The position numbers and the translations under genes were made by a program. Below, one piece after another: positions 17,240 through 24,490 of a stretch of DNA of 47,427 nucleotides (position 1 is the stretch's first letter; the number at the start of each line of letters is the position of its first letter). The notes below the pieces were generated by a model that was not told where the DNA came from, ran no database searches, and saw nothing but the letters and a program-made list of their open reading frames with translations. The stretch lies in assembly GCA_947446865.1 (NCBI GenBank), contig CANFHX010000021.1, positions 1 to 47,427 of the forward strand, read 5' to 3'. This DNA comes from Flavobacteriaceae bacterium (GTDB lineage Bacteria > Bacteroidota > Bacteroidia > Flavobacteriales > Flavobacteriaceae).

Positions 17240-17488
17240 ATGGAAAAACCTAAGCAAAAACTCAAACTAGACGAATTAGATGCCATTGCTTGTCGATTAA
17301 AAGAATTAAGAAAAGCAAAAGGCTATTCAAACTATGAACATATCGCATTCGCTTTAGAAATGAGCCGTTCTGCTTATTGGCGACTAGAAACTGGAGCTAA
17401 TTTTGAACTTAAAACATTAATTAAAATATGTAGACTACTCGATGTTAGTTTAGAAGAATTCTTCCAAGGAATAAAAATTCCAAATTAG
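17240..17488 (+). CDS. XRE-family transcriptional regulator
   Basis: 82 residues from ATG 17240; an in-frame TTG two codons earlier lies inside the operator palindrome and is less likely. It has a five-helix Cro/C1-type HTH: LKELRKAKGYSNYEHIAFAL, EMSRSAYWRLETGAN (recognition helix) and LKTLIKICRLLDVSLEEFF. Single-domain repressors of this type control excision and replication of mobile elements. It is divergent from the membrane cargo pair and lies upstream of the recombinase in the same direction. The operator at 17217-17239 suggests autoregulation. Confidence 0.85.
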   Translation: MEKPKQKLKLDELDAIACRLKELRKAKGYSNYEHIAFALEMSRSAYWRLETGANFELKTLIKICRLLDVSLEEFFQGIKIPN

Positions 17489-17519
17489 CCAAAAAATTAA
17501 ACTACTTATAATTTTAAGT

Positions 17520-17671
17520 GATATCTAAAATCTATTATTTTAAAATACAAAAGACAGCGATAATAAGCGTACAGTTTTGCTAAACTATTAATAGAAATGT
17601 ATCAAAACCTCAATTGTATCAAAATATATCTATTAATATAATTAAATGATATAGTTTAATGTATCTAAAAT
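17520..17671. repeat. Iteron-like repeats upstream of the serine recombinase
   Basis: Similar undecamers recur: GATATCTAAAAT (17520-17531), TGTATCAAAAC (17598-17608), TGTATCAAAAT (17615-17625) and TGTATCTAAAAT (17660-17671), all on the plus strand. They could be recombinase (res) subsites, regulator sites or replication iterons. No gene is present in 17489-17743. Confidence 0.5.
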
Positions 17672-17696
17672 ATTCTTTGATTTATTATGATATATC

Positions 17697-17727
17697 ATTT
17701 GTATATACTATATTTGTATATACAAAT
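17697..17727. promoter_or_regulatory. Palindromic operator or recombination site before the serine recombinase
   Basis: ATTTGTATATAC occurs twice, 15 bp apart (17697 and 17712); the second lies within the perfect 16-bp palindrome ATTTGTATATACAAAT (17712-17727). It ends 16 bases before the ATG at 17744 and shares TTTGTATA with the XRE operator. Confidence 0.55.
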
Positions 17728-17743
17728 TAAATAGCTAAACGCC

Positions 17744-18361
17744 ATGGAAAACGCAATTATTATCGCAAGATGTTCAACCACAGAAACAAAACAGGATGTG
17801 ACACGCCAAACCGAAGAACTGACGGCCAAATATGGTAATCAATTCAAAATCGTAAAAACCTTTGCATATTATCAAAGCGGAACAAAAAATGATGAAATGA
17901 ATAAAAAAATGTTAGAATTTGCTATTGATAATAAAGTTGAAAATATTTTAGTTTCTGAAATAAGTAGAATTGGACGAAAAGTTGTTAGTGTTTTGCAATT
18001 CATAGAAAAATGCTCCGAAAATAAAATAAATGTAATTATCGATAACTATAATCTAAATAGTCTTAACAAAGATAAAACTGTTAACACCATCACACAGCTA
18101 ATCTTAAATATTTCATCTTCGATTTCAGCCATCGAATTACAGGAGACGAAACGCAGATTAGATAGCGGAAGAAATAAATATATCAAAGCTGGAGGAACTC
18201 TCGGGAGAAAGGTGGGCAGCACCAAAGACGATACTAGACTAATTAACGAACACTTAGACATCGTAAAGTTTCTTCGCCAAGGTCAATCGGTTAGAAACAT
18301 TATGAAACTAACTAGTAAAAGTAGCGGTACAGTTCAAAAAATAAAAAAAATAGTTGCATAA
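17744..18361 (+). CDS. Small serine recombinase (resolvase/invertase family)
   Basis: 205 residues. The N-terminal catalytic domain has the motif AIIIARCST with nucleophile Ser11 and Arg9, and SRIGR with Arg75 and Arg78, the active-site arginines. A long E helix (SISAIELQETKRRLDSGRNKY) follows, then a GxxxGRKVGS hinge and a C-terminal helix-turn-helix (LRQGQSVRNIMKLTSKSSGTVQKI). It performs site-specific recombination through a Ser-DNA intermediate. Having it inside an element that already has a tyrosine integrase suggests a different job, such as resolving multimers of an episomal form or a local inversion. The palindrome and repeats just upstream are its likely site. A strong terminator follows. 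Confidence 0.9.
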   Translation: MENAIIIARCSTTETKQDVTRQTEELTAKYGNQFKIVKTFAYYQSGTKNDEMNKKMLEFAIDNKVENILVSEISRIGRKVVSVLQFIEKCSENKINVIIDNYNLNSLNKDKTVNTITQLILNISSSISAIELQETKRRLDSGRNKYIKAGGTLGRKVGSTKDDTRLINEHLDIVKFLRQGQSVRNIMKLTSKSSGTVQKIKKIVA

Positions 18362-18394
18362 AAAAGGTCGTGAAATTCACGACCCTTTTTTTTG
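18361..18394 (+). terminator. Terminator of the serine recombinase gene
   Basis: GGTCGTGAA pairs with TTCACGACC (18366-18384), flanked by A-run and T9. Confidence 0.9.
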
Positions 18395-18554
18395 GCAGTT
18401 AGAACACCGCTTAAATGAAACACATTATACAACACCAAAAACATAGATTTATCAAAAGACATTACATAGTATTTACAGAACTGTCTGAGTACAAATAGTA
18501 CATATATTTTCTCAAAAAAAATTCAGAAAAATTTTAAAACGAACATTCATACGG

Positions 18555-18576
18555 GTTATTTATTAACTTAAATAAC
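18555..18576. repeat. Hairpin between convergent units of the element
   Basis: GTTATTTA (18555-18562) and TAAATAAC (18569-18576) are perfectly complementary with a 6-base loop. There is no T-run on either strand. It lies in a gene-free stretch (18395-18603) just past the end of the rep operon; it could be an RNA end, an operator, or an origin-related structure. Confidence 0.4.
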
Positions 18577-18603
18577 GATAATTAGTGAAGGCGATAACAT
18601 CAA

Positions 18604-18759
18604 CTATCCTAACTGTTCAATTGTTTTTCTAATACGTTCTATTTCTTTTTGTAATTGCAATTTCCTCAACTGTTTTTGTAATTCTTGTTTTCGCATCGGT
18701 TCATTTTCTAACGACACCATCGTTTGCTTTATCATTATTTTATCGTCTATTGTTTCCAT
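18604..18759 (-). CDS. 51-residue coiled-coil protein of the rep operon
   Basis: ATG 18759 to TAG 18604. The product starts METIDDKIMIKQTMVSLENE and continues with a highly charged helix (RKQELQKQLRKLQLQKEIER) showing heptad-like spacing. No family recognised. It overlaps the upstream gene by 20 bases, which suggests translational coupling and supports it being real despite its size. It may be an oligomerisation or accessory protein of the Rep module (inference). Confidence 0.55.
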   Translation of the reverse strand: METIDDKIMIKQTMVSLENEPMRKQELQKQLRKLQLQKEIERIRKTIEQLG

Positions 18760-19033
18760 GATTCCAGTTTATTGGATTAAGATGATATTCGGGAATATAT
18801 CTGTTCTTAAACACCTTTAAATTCGCCAACATTAAATCCCTATTACCTTCAAGAGAATGGTTGCTAAATTGTATTTTAACTTCAAATCCACAAATTATTT
18901 TCCATTCAGTACCGTTTCCTCTCAAAAATTCATAAACCTCTTTTGTTAGGTTCGGATTAAAAGTATGATACAACTCAAAGTTGTACGGTGCTAGTTCAAC
19001 ACCTCTTTTTAATATTTCTTCTATTGTTTTCAT
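18740..19033 (-). CDS. Unknown 97-residue protein of the rep operon
   Basis: The sequence (MKTIEEILKRGVELAPYNFE, VYEFLRGNGTEWKIICGFEV) shows no signal peptide, membrane segment or motif I recognise. It starts 4 bases after the Rep-like gene ends and overlaps the next gene by 20 bases, so the three form one operon. Replication accessory, DNA-binding or host-modulating roles are all possible. Confidence 0.6.
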   Translation of the reverse strand: MKTIEEILKRGVELAPYNFELYHTFNPNLTKEVYEFLRGNGTEWKIICGFEVKIQFSNHSLEGNRDLMLANLKVFKNRYIPEYHLNPINWNHGNNRR

Positions 19034-19037
19034 CTAA

Positions 19038-19547
19038 TTAATTTTTCAATGTTTTTATCTTGTTATTTTCTTTAGTTATATAGCCCTTCCAACTCTCTAA
19101 GTCAAAAATGGCACTTTGCAAATAGCTAACATTAGAGAAAGCTATTCGGAAGTTCTGTATTAGTTTTCGCTTATTAGTACATTTCACAAAACAATGTATA
19201 TGATTCTGATTGTTTGCTTTTTTTTGCTCCACCACATAATGTATTTCGGTATGTGCGTCACCCATCAACTCAATAACATACTTCATTATCTCATCTAAGT
19301 CTTTTTCAGAATAACTTACACATGGGTCTATAGTCAACGCATAGAACTTATTCGCTCTAATTCGCTGAGGTTTGAACTTGTGCAACAAATCTTTATGAAT
19401 ATTCCAAACACTTTGTTCTTCATCTTTGAATAATAGATTACTATCCACCTCATCCTTTATTCTGTTAATTATTCTTCTTACGTTTCTAGTTGATTGTTCT
19501 GTTATCTTACTTACATCTACTACTGTTTTATAGTCATTTACTATCAT
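19038..19547 (-). CDS. Putative HUH-type Rep endonuclease with N-terminal HTH
   Basis: 169 residues. Residues 1-60 look like a winged/helix-turn-helix domain (VVDVSKITEQSTRNVRRIIN). Residues 66-165 carry the three Rep landmarks in the right order: motif 1 KFYALTIDP (67-75); a Glu then motif 2, VVEQKKANNQNHIHCFV with His116 and His118 as metal ligands; and motif 3 WKGYITKE with Tyr156 as candidate nucleophile and Lys159. This order matches single-Tyr HUH Reps of rolling-circle plasmids, CRESS viruses and ssDNA phages, which nick an origin and stay covalently bound to the 5' end. No helicase domain is attached, so the host helicase would be needed. It is first in a three-gene operon, with hairpins upstream (19572-19754) that could be its origin. 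Identification rests on motifs only. Confidence 0.6.
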   Translation of the reverse strand: MIVNDYKTVVDVSKITEQSTRNVRRIINRIKDEVDSNLLFKDEEQSVWNIHKDLLHKFKPQRIRANKFYALTIDPCVSYSEKDLDEIMKYVIELMGDAHTEIHYVVEQKKANNQNHIHCFVKCTNKRKLIQNFRIAFSNVSYLQSAIFDLESWKGYITKENNKIKTLKN

Positions 19548-19571
19548 TATATTTCTCTTTATTATACATCA

Positions 19572-19754
19572 AACCCATTAGGAAAGTCCTTTATTACCTT
19601 GATGGGTTATCTTATTTTATAAATAAATATGTCGGAATTATGAAAAAGTCCGACAGACATTATTAATTATTTTAATAACTTTAATTTTCCGATAAAAGAA
19701 TTTGGTAAAAGTTTAGTAGTGGCACACCCACGGCTATAATTAACCGTGTTTGCC
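19572..19754. promoter_or_regulatory. Candidate rolling-circle origin region with three hairpins
   Basis: Between the Rep-like gene and the excisionase-like gene lie three inverted repeats. AACCCAT/ATGGGTT (19572-19578 / 19602-19608) has AGGA/TCCT nested inside. GTCGGA/TCCGAC (19631-19636 / 19649-19654) is the second. CACGG/CCGTG (19729-19733 / 19744-19748) is extended by GGCA/TGCC to 19721-19754. A very AT-rich stretch (19656-19690) separates the last two. A HUH nuclease typically nicks in such a loop; promoter functions are equally possible. Confidence 0.4.
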
Positions 19755-19776
19755 ATTGGACAAAAGAACTGAATCT

Positions 19777-19959
19777 TTAGTTTTTTCTCGGATTGAGTTT
19801 GGATAGTGAATCAAAGACATTCTTTGTGTAGTAACGCTTTCTGTTACCAATACGAAAATCTATATTGATTCTTCCATCTCGCTCCATTTCAAGTAGTGTG
19901 TTTTCGCAAATATCTAGAATTTGCATAACATCCCTTGAATTAAGGATTTGTTTGTTCAC
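19777..19959 (-). CDS. Excisionase-like HTH protein
   Basis: 60 residues (LNSRDVMQILDICENTLLEM, then INIDFRIGNRKRYYTKNVFD). This is the compact MerR/excisionase winged helix: a recognition helix around CENTLLEMERDG and a wing built on IGNRKRYYTK that sets DNA contacts. In Bacteroidota such proteins sit near the attachment site and direct a tyrosine integrase towards excision. Its place near attR, opposite the integrase, and next to the 18-bp end repeat fits that role. It could also regulate the rep operon 230 bases downstream in the same direction. Confidence 0.75.
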   Translation of the reverse strand: MNKQILNSRDVMQILDICENTLLEMERDGRINIDFRIGNRKRYYTKNVFDSLSKLNPRKN

Positions 19960-20129
19960 TTTAAAAAAAGTGTTGAATAGGTGTTTATTATTGCTTGCAT
20001 TAAAACCCCTGTAATAATATTAATAAACTACAACACCTTCAATAGTTTTATTACTTGGATTTACGCAAACTTACAAGTAATAATTAGAATTACCAAGTTT
20101 TACCAATAGGTTTATAAAACTAAAAATTA

Positions 20130-20147
20130 CTACGTGATTTTCTACGT
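20130..20147. repeat. Element-end repeat, right copy
   Basis: CTACGTGATTTTCTACGT; one base differs from 14679-14696. It lies 57 bases from the attR core. No gene is visible in 19960-20158. Confidence 0.65.
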
Positions 20148-20158
20148 ATTAAAAAAAG

Positions 20159-20190
20159 AACCCCTGTAAAGTATTGTACTTACAGGGGTT
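20159..20190. terminator. Terminator supplied by the element to tRNA-Gln
   Basis: AACCCCTGTAA (20159-20169) pairs with TTACAGGGGTT (20180-20190). On the minus strand TTCTTTTTTT follows directly, ending the tRNA-Gln transcript; the plus strand also has a short T-run. It is unrelated in sequence to the displaced terminator at 14494-14530. Confidence 0.8.
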
Positions 20191-20203
20191 TTTAAATTTA
20201 CCA

Positions 20204-20219
20204 GTTGGTCTACAAGGAC
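20204..20219. other. attR (16-bp core in tRNA-Gln 3' end)
   Basis: GTTGGTCTACAAGGAC, overlapping the acceptor stem and the TPsiC-arm side of tRNA-Gln, identical to 14534-14549. Integration therefore preserved a complete tRNA. Confidence 0.8.
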
Positions 20220-20275
20220 TCGAACCTTGAAAGACTGCACCAAAAACAGTTGTGTTACCATTACACCATAGACCA
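20205..20275 (-). tRNA. tRNA-Gln (anticodon TTG)
   Basis: The minus strand folds as a cloverleaf. The acceptor stem is TGGTCTA/TAGACCA with discriminator A, the D arm has GTGT/ACAC, the anticodon stem is ACTGT/GCAGT with loop TTTTGGT (anticodon TTG), and the T arm is CAAGG-TTCGAGT-CCTTG. CCA is not encoded. It is the integration target of the adjacent element. Confidence 0.92.
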
Positions 20276-20548
20276 ATTTTAACTCAACATTCATTTTCTT
20301 TAAAGCTCAGAGAAGCTCATTAGTGCCTGAATGCGGGTGCAAATTTAATATAAATTTCATTTAAAGCAAACATTTCACGCAATATTATTTAAAAAATATT
20401 GAATTATACTATAATCTATCTTTTTGCGTTTCCTATTTTGGTGTTCTTCAAAATTTTAGCTAAAATCATTTTAGAAAATTATGTTAACCCATGCTGGTTT
20501 ACGCAAAAAAATAGTTTCTTTGTACTGAAAATTAACATCATTTTATAT

Positions 20549-23500
20549 ATGACAACATTTGACTTTAAAAAGTGGAATAACATAACAGGTTGGGCAGCTT
20601 TTGCAATAGCATTAATTACGTATTCCTTAACGGTAGAACCTACCATGAGTTTCTGGGATTGTGGAGAATATATTGCTACTGCAGCAAAACTGGAAGTTGG
20701 CCACCCTCCTGGCGCACCATTATTTCAAATGCTTGGAGCGTTCTTCGCCATGTTTGCAACCAGTAAAGAAACAGTTGCTCTTATGGTGAACATGATGTCG
20801 GTATTCTCTAGTGCGTTTACTATTTTGTTTCTGTTTTGGTCGTCTACAATTGTTTTGCGCAAGTTAATATCTTCTTATTCTGAAGTCAACAAAGAAAATA
20901 GCATAGCAATTTTAGGAAGTTCTTTTGTTGGGGCCTTGGCCTTTACCTTTTCGGATAGTTTCTGGTTTAATGCTGTAGAAGCCGAAGTTTATGCAATGGC
21001 AACCTTATTTATAGCGCTGTTGTTTTGGCTTGGACTGCGTTGGGAACAAGAAATGCACGAACCTAGAGGCAACAGATGGCTTTTACTAATAAGTTTGGTA
21101 GTAGGATTATCGTTTGGAGTACACTTCATGGCTCTGTTAACGATTCCATCAATTGGCTTTTTATATTTCTTTAAAAATTATAAAAAAGTTACGGTTACCA
21201 ATTTCATCTTAGCTAATATTATTATTGTAGCAGTTTTACTTTTTATATTCAAACTATTATTGCCTTATACACTGGCATTCTTCGGGAAAACAGAAATTTT
21301 CATGGTAAACAGCATGGGAATGCCTTTTAACTCGGGCTCTATTACTTCCTTACTTATTATAATTGCTTTTTTCTATTTTGGATTAAAATATACCAAAGCC
21401 AAAGGGCATCCTACTTTAAATACCATAATTTTATGTAATTTATTTGTGTTAATAGGTTTCTCTACTTGGATGATGTTGCCTATTCGTGCCAACGCCAATA
21501 CTCCTATAAACGAAAACAAACCTTCCGATGCTGCTGAAGTTTTAGCTTATTACAATAGAGAGCAATATGGTGTAAATCCATTATTTTACGGGCCGCAATA
21601 CACCGATGCATTTGCTGGATTAGATCCTAACAATCCTTACTTGGATAAAGCCCCCAACTACGAAAGAAATGACCAAACTGGGAAATATGAAATTGTAAAT
21701 GAATATAAAAATGCTGAACAAAATACCGATGATGCACACAAAGCATTATTACCAAGGATGTGGAGCACCGATAATATTCCGGGATACATCAACTTTACTG
21801 GAGTTCCAAAATTCACTATAAAACCAGATTATGCCGAGGAAAAAGAATTGGTAGATGTAGTTGCCGAATTCCGTCAAGCGTATGCTTCTCAAAAAATTGA
21901 CGACGAAGGTTATGTATCTTTCTTAAAAGCCTATGGCGATTATCTAGATGTTCAAAAACCATCTGCTTGGAGCAATTTAAGTTTTATGTTTGAATACCAA
22001 TTTGGCTATATGTACGGGCGTTATTTGCTTTGGAATTTTGTTGGAAGACAAAACGACAACCAAGGTAGGTACGATAATTTGGATGGTAACTGGATGAGCG
22101 GTATTAAATTTATTGATGAAATTCACTTAGGATCCCAAGACAATGTTAGCCCAGATATACTAAACAATAAAGGAAGAAATCTATATTACTTCATCCCTTT
22201 CTTCTTAGGTTTATTAGGATTGATGTACCATGCGCAAAGAGATTTGAAAAGTTTTTATGTATTGCTAGCCTTGTTTTTATTCACTGGTTTAGCATTAAAA
22301 ATATACCTTAACGAAAGACCCTTTGAGCCTCGCGAGAGAGATTATGCATTAGTTGGTTCCTTTTATGTTTTCTCCATTTGGATAGGATTTGGAGTCTATG
22401 CCATTTATGAAATGCTGAAAGAAAAAATCGCTTCCAAATTGGTAGGCCCCTTTGTAATTGGCGCATGCTTATTGGCGGCTCCAGTATTAATGGCGTCTCA
22501 AAACTGGAACGACCACGATCGTTCTGGAAGATATACAGCTATTGCAATGGCCAAAAACTACCTTTCTTCTTGTGACAAAAACGGAATATTATTTACCATT
22601 GGCGATAACGACACCTTCCCGCTATGGTATGCCCAAGAAATTGAAGGCTATAGAACCGATGTGAAAATTGTAAATACTAGTTTGTTAATGACGGATTGGT
22701 ACATTGATCAAATGAAATTGAAAACCTATAAAGCAGATGGTTTACCTATTTCATTCACCCACCAACAATATGTTGCCGACAATAGAGATGCTATTGTTTT
22801 CAATAAAAAAGTAGATAGCCGTTGGAATCTTAAAGATTTTATTGATTTTGGAAAAAGAGAAGACACTTTATCGCAAGTAGAAATGGAAAGTGGCCACCGA
22901 CTGCATTTCTTCCCTACCAATAAAGTTCGTTTTCAAGTAGATAAAAATAGTGTGATAGCTAATAAAATAGTAAATCCAGCACTAAACGATTCTATAGTAC
23001 CGTTTATTGATATTGATATTAAAGGCGGCGCTTTGTATAAAAACCGTTTGATAATGTTTGATATATTAAACAATAACAATTGGAAACGTCCTATTTATTT
23101 CAGCCCAGGAAGTTTTGGGGATGATGATTATTTATGGATGAAAGATTACCTTCAAATGGACGGAATGGTTTACAAATTAGTCCCAATTAAAACCAAAGTA
23201 AACGAAGACGATTATCCAGACATGGGAAGAATGGATACCGATAAAATGTATAATCTTGCTATGAAATGGGAGTGGGGTAATGGCGAAAGCACTAAAATTT
23301 ACCATGATCCAGAAACTAGAAGAAATGCTCTTTCTTACAGAACCAACCTATCCAGATTAATGACGCAATTAATTACCGAAGGTAAAATGGACAAAGCCAA
23401 AAACATTATTGATTTGGCGGTAACCAAAACGCCAATTGACTATTATGGTTATTATTCAACATTAGAGCCATTTGCAAAGGGCTATTATGAAGTTGGTCAA

Positions 23501-23749
23501 AAAGAAAAAGCACGAGCGTTAATCAGCAAGTTAATGACCAAATACAAAGAAGAACTACTGTATTTTAGTACTTTTAAATCTTCCGACCAAAGTTTTATGG
23601 CAACTGATATTATTTCGGCAATAGAACGATACAGAAGTTTATTAGAAGTAATGAAAAAACAAAGAGATATTCAGTTTTACAACAAAAATAGAGGCGAATT
23701 TAATTCCTATAACAATAGGTTTTCTCGCTTCCAAAGAGATAATGAATAA
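20549..23749 (+). CDS. DUF2723/TMEM260-like membrane protein (putative O-mannosyltransferase)
   Basis: 1066 residues from ATG 20549 (MTTFDFKKWNNITGWAAFAI); an upstream TTG extension is unlikely because it covers the probable promoter region. The N-terminal half has about a dozen membrane spans and the family signature TMSFWDCGEYIATAAKLEVG followed by HPPGAPLFQMLGA. Asp and Glu of DCGEY are the likely catalytic or substrate-binding acids of this GT-C fold. Human TMEM260 is an O-mannosyltransferase; bacterial members are presumed to glycosylate envelope proteins, common in Bacteroidota. A second hydrophobic block is at about residues 545-640, and the C-terminus (about 650-1066) is soluble, ending in TPR-like helices. 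Monocistronic, with a strong terminator after it. Confidence 0.85.
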   Translation: MTTFDFKKWNNITGWAAFAIALITYSLTVEPTMSFWDCGEYIATAAKLEVGHPPGAPLFQMLGAFFAMFATSKETVALMVNMMSVFSSAFTILFLFWSSTIVLRKLISSYSEVNKENSIAILGSSFVGALAFTFSDSFWFNAVEAEVYAMATLFIALLFWLGLRWEQEMHEPRGNRWLLLISLVVGLSFGVHFMALLTIPSIGFLYFFKNYKKVTVTNFILANIIIVAVLLFIFKLLLPYTLAFFGKTEIFMVNSMGMPFNSGSITSLLIIIAFFYFGLKYTKAKGHPTLNTIILCNLFVLIGFSTWMMLPIRANANTPINENKPSDAAEVLAYYNREQYGVNPLFYGPQYTDAFAGLDPNNPYLDKAPNYERNDQTGKYEIVNEYKNAEQNTDDAHKALLPRMWSTDNIPGYINFTGVPKFTIKPDYAEEKELVDVVAEFRQAYASQKIDDEGYVSFLKAYGDYLDVQKPSAWSNLSFMFEYQFGYMYGRYLLWNFVGRQNDNQGRYDNLDGNWMSGIKFIDEIHLGSQDNVSPDILNNKGRNLYYFIPFFLGLLGLMYHAQRDLKSFYVLLALFLFTGLALKIYLNERPFEPRERDYALVGSFYVFSIWIGFGVYAIYEMLKEKIASKLVGPFVIGACLLAAPVLMASQNWNDHDRSGRYTAIAMAKNYLSSCDKNGILFTIGDNDTFPLWYAQEIEGYRTDVKIVNTSLLMTDWYIDQMKLKTYKADGLPISFTHQQYVADNRDAIVFNKKVDSRWNLKDFIDFGKREDTLSQVEMESGHRLHFFPTNKVRFQVDKNSVIANKIVNPALNDSIVPFIDIDIKGGALYKNRLIMFDILNNNNWKRPIYFSPGSFGDDDYLWMKDYLQMDGMVYKLVPIKTKVNEDDYPDMGRMDTDKMYNLAMKWEWGNGESTKIYHDPETRRNALSYRTNLSRLMTQLITEGKMDKAKNIIDLAVTKTPIDYYGYYSTLEPFAKGYYEVGQKEKARALISKLMTKYKEELLYFSTFKSSDQSFMATDIISAIERYRSLLEVMKKQRDIQFYNKNRGEFNSYNNRFSRFQRDNE

Positions 23750-23769
23750 TAAGAATTAAATCTATTTTA

Positions 23770-23806
23770 AAAGTGCCAATGATTTTATTTATTGGCACTT
23801 TTTTTA
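23770..23806 (+). terminator. Terminator after the TMEM260-like gene
   Basis: AAGTGCCAAT (23771-23780) pairs with ATTGGCACTT (23791-23800), then a T-run. Confidence 0.9.
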
Positions 23807-23820
23807 TTTATTTTTGAAGC

Positions 23821-24459
23821 ATGAAGTTACACTGGGTAAAAACACATTGGACCATAAAAAAATTATTTTCAAATTATGTTTGGGACATTCCTAATATGGA
23901 GAATAAAGTCTATTTAACTTTTGACGATGGCCCAACTCCAGAAATAACCCAATGGACTTTAAAACAACTGAAAAACTACAATGCCAAAGCAACCTTCTTT
24001 TGCATAGGAGACAACGTAGGTAAATATCCGGAAACTTTTGAAAAAGTTGTAAAGGAAGGACATTCTATCGGTAACCATACTTTTAACCATTTAAATGGAT
24101 GGAAAACCAATACCCAAAACTACATTGAAAACGCAAAATTATTCGAAAAAGAATACGGGAAACTGAGTACTGAAACCTGCAAACTGTTTCGTCCTCCTTA
24201 CGGAAAAATAAAACCATCGCAATCAAAAATATTGAGAAGAATGGGCTATAAAATAATTATGTGGGATGTGTTAAGCGTAGATTTTGATATAACTATTACT
24301 CCCGAACAATGTTTACAAAATGTATTGCAAAATGTAAAATCCGGAAGTATTATCGTTTTTCACGATAGTGTAAAAGCATTTACCAACTTGGAATATGTAT
24401 TACCAAGAACTTTAGAGTTTTTAGAACAAAAAGGATTCGTTTGTGCTAAATTAAACTAA
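23821..24459 (+). CDS. Polysaccharide deacetylase (NodB homology, CE4)
   Basis: 212 residues. CE4 motifs in order: LTFDDGP (motif 1, catalytic base Asp plus metal Asp), SIGNHTFNH (motif 2, metal His residues), RPPYGK (motif 3), IIMWDV, and IIVFHDS (motif 5 His). These enzymes remove acetyl groups from N-acetylated sugars such as peptidoglycan or exopolysaccharide, with a divalent metal. No signal peptide is seen, so it may act in the cytoplasm or use another route. TATTTTTG (23809-23816), a perfect TAnnTTTG element, lies only 4 bases before the ATG, so the mRNA may be leaderless. Confidence 0.88.
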   Translation: MKLHWVKTHWTIKKLFSNYVWDIPNMENKVYLTFDDGPTPEITQWTLKQLKNYNAKATFFCIGDNVGKYPETFEKVVKEGHSIGNHTFNHLNGWKTNTQNYIENAKLFEKEYGKLSTETCKLFRPPYGKIKPSQSKILRRMGYKIIMWDVLSVDFDITITPEQCLQNVLQNVKSGSIIVFHDSVKAFTNLEYVLPRTLEFLEQKGFVCAKLN

Positions 24460-24490
24460 CACAAAACCATTAAAACAAATGTAGTTGAAA

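Larger units (their letters stand above)
14534..20219. mobile_element. 5.7-kb integrative element in tRNA-Gln
   Basis: The element is bounded by direct repeats GTTGGTCTACAAGGAC at 14534-14549 and 20204-20219; the right copy is the 3' end of a functional tRNA-Gln. It contains a tyrosine integrase next to the left end, an excisionase-like gene near the right end, an XRE regulator, a serine recombinase and a HUH-type Rep-like operon, plus two envelope cargo genes. It brings its own replacement terminator for the tRNA (20159-20190). There are no conjugation, capsid or tail genes, so it is either a non-self-transmissible integrative element or a phage/plasmid satellite. It looks more AT-rich than the flanking chromosome by eye. 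Confidence 0.85.

Noticed and set aside
20399..20548. 50-residue extension of the TMEM260-like protein
   Set aside because: It starts at TTG in a region expected to hold the promoter. The family signature begins shortly after ATG 20549.
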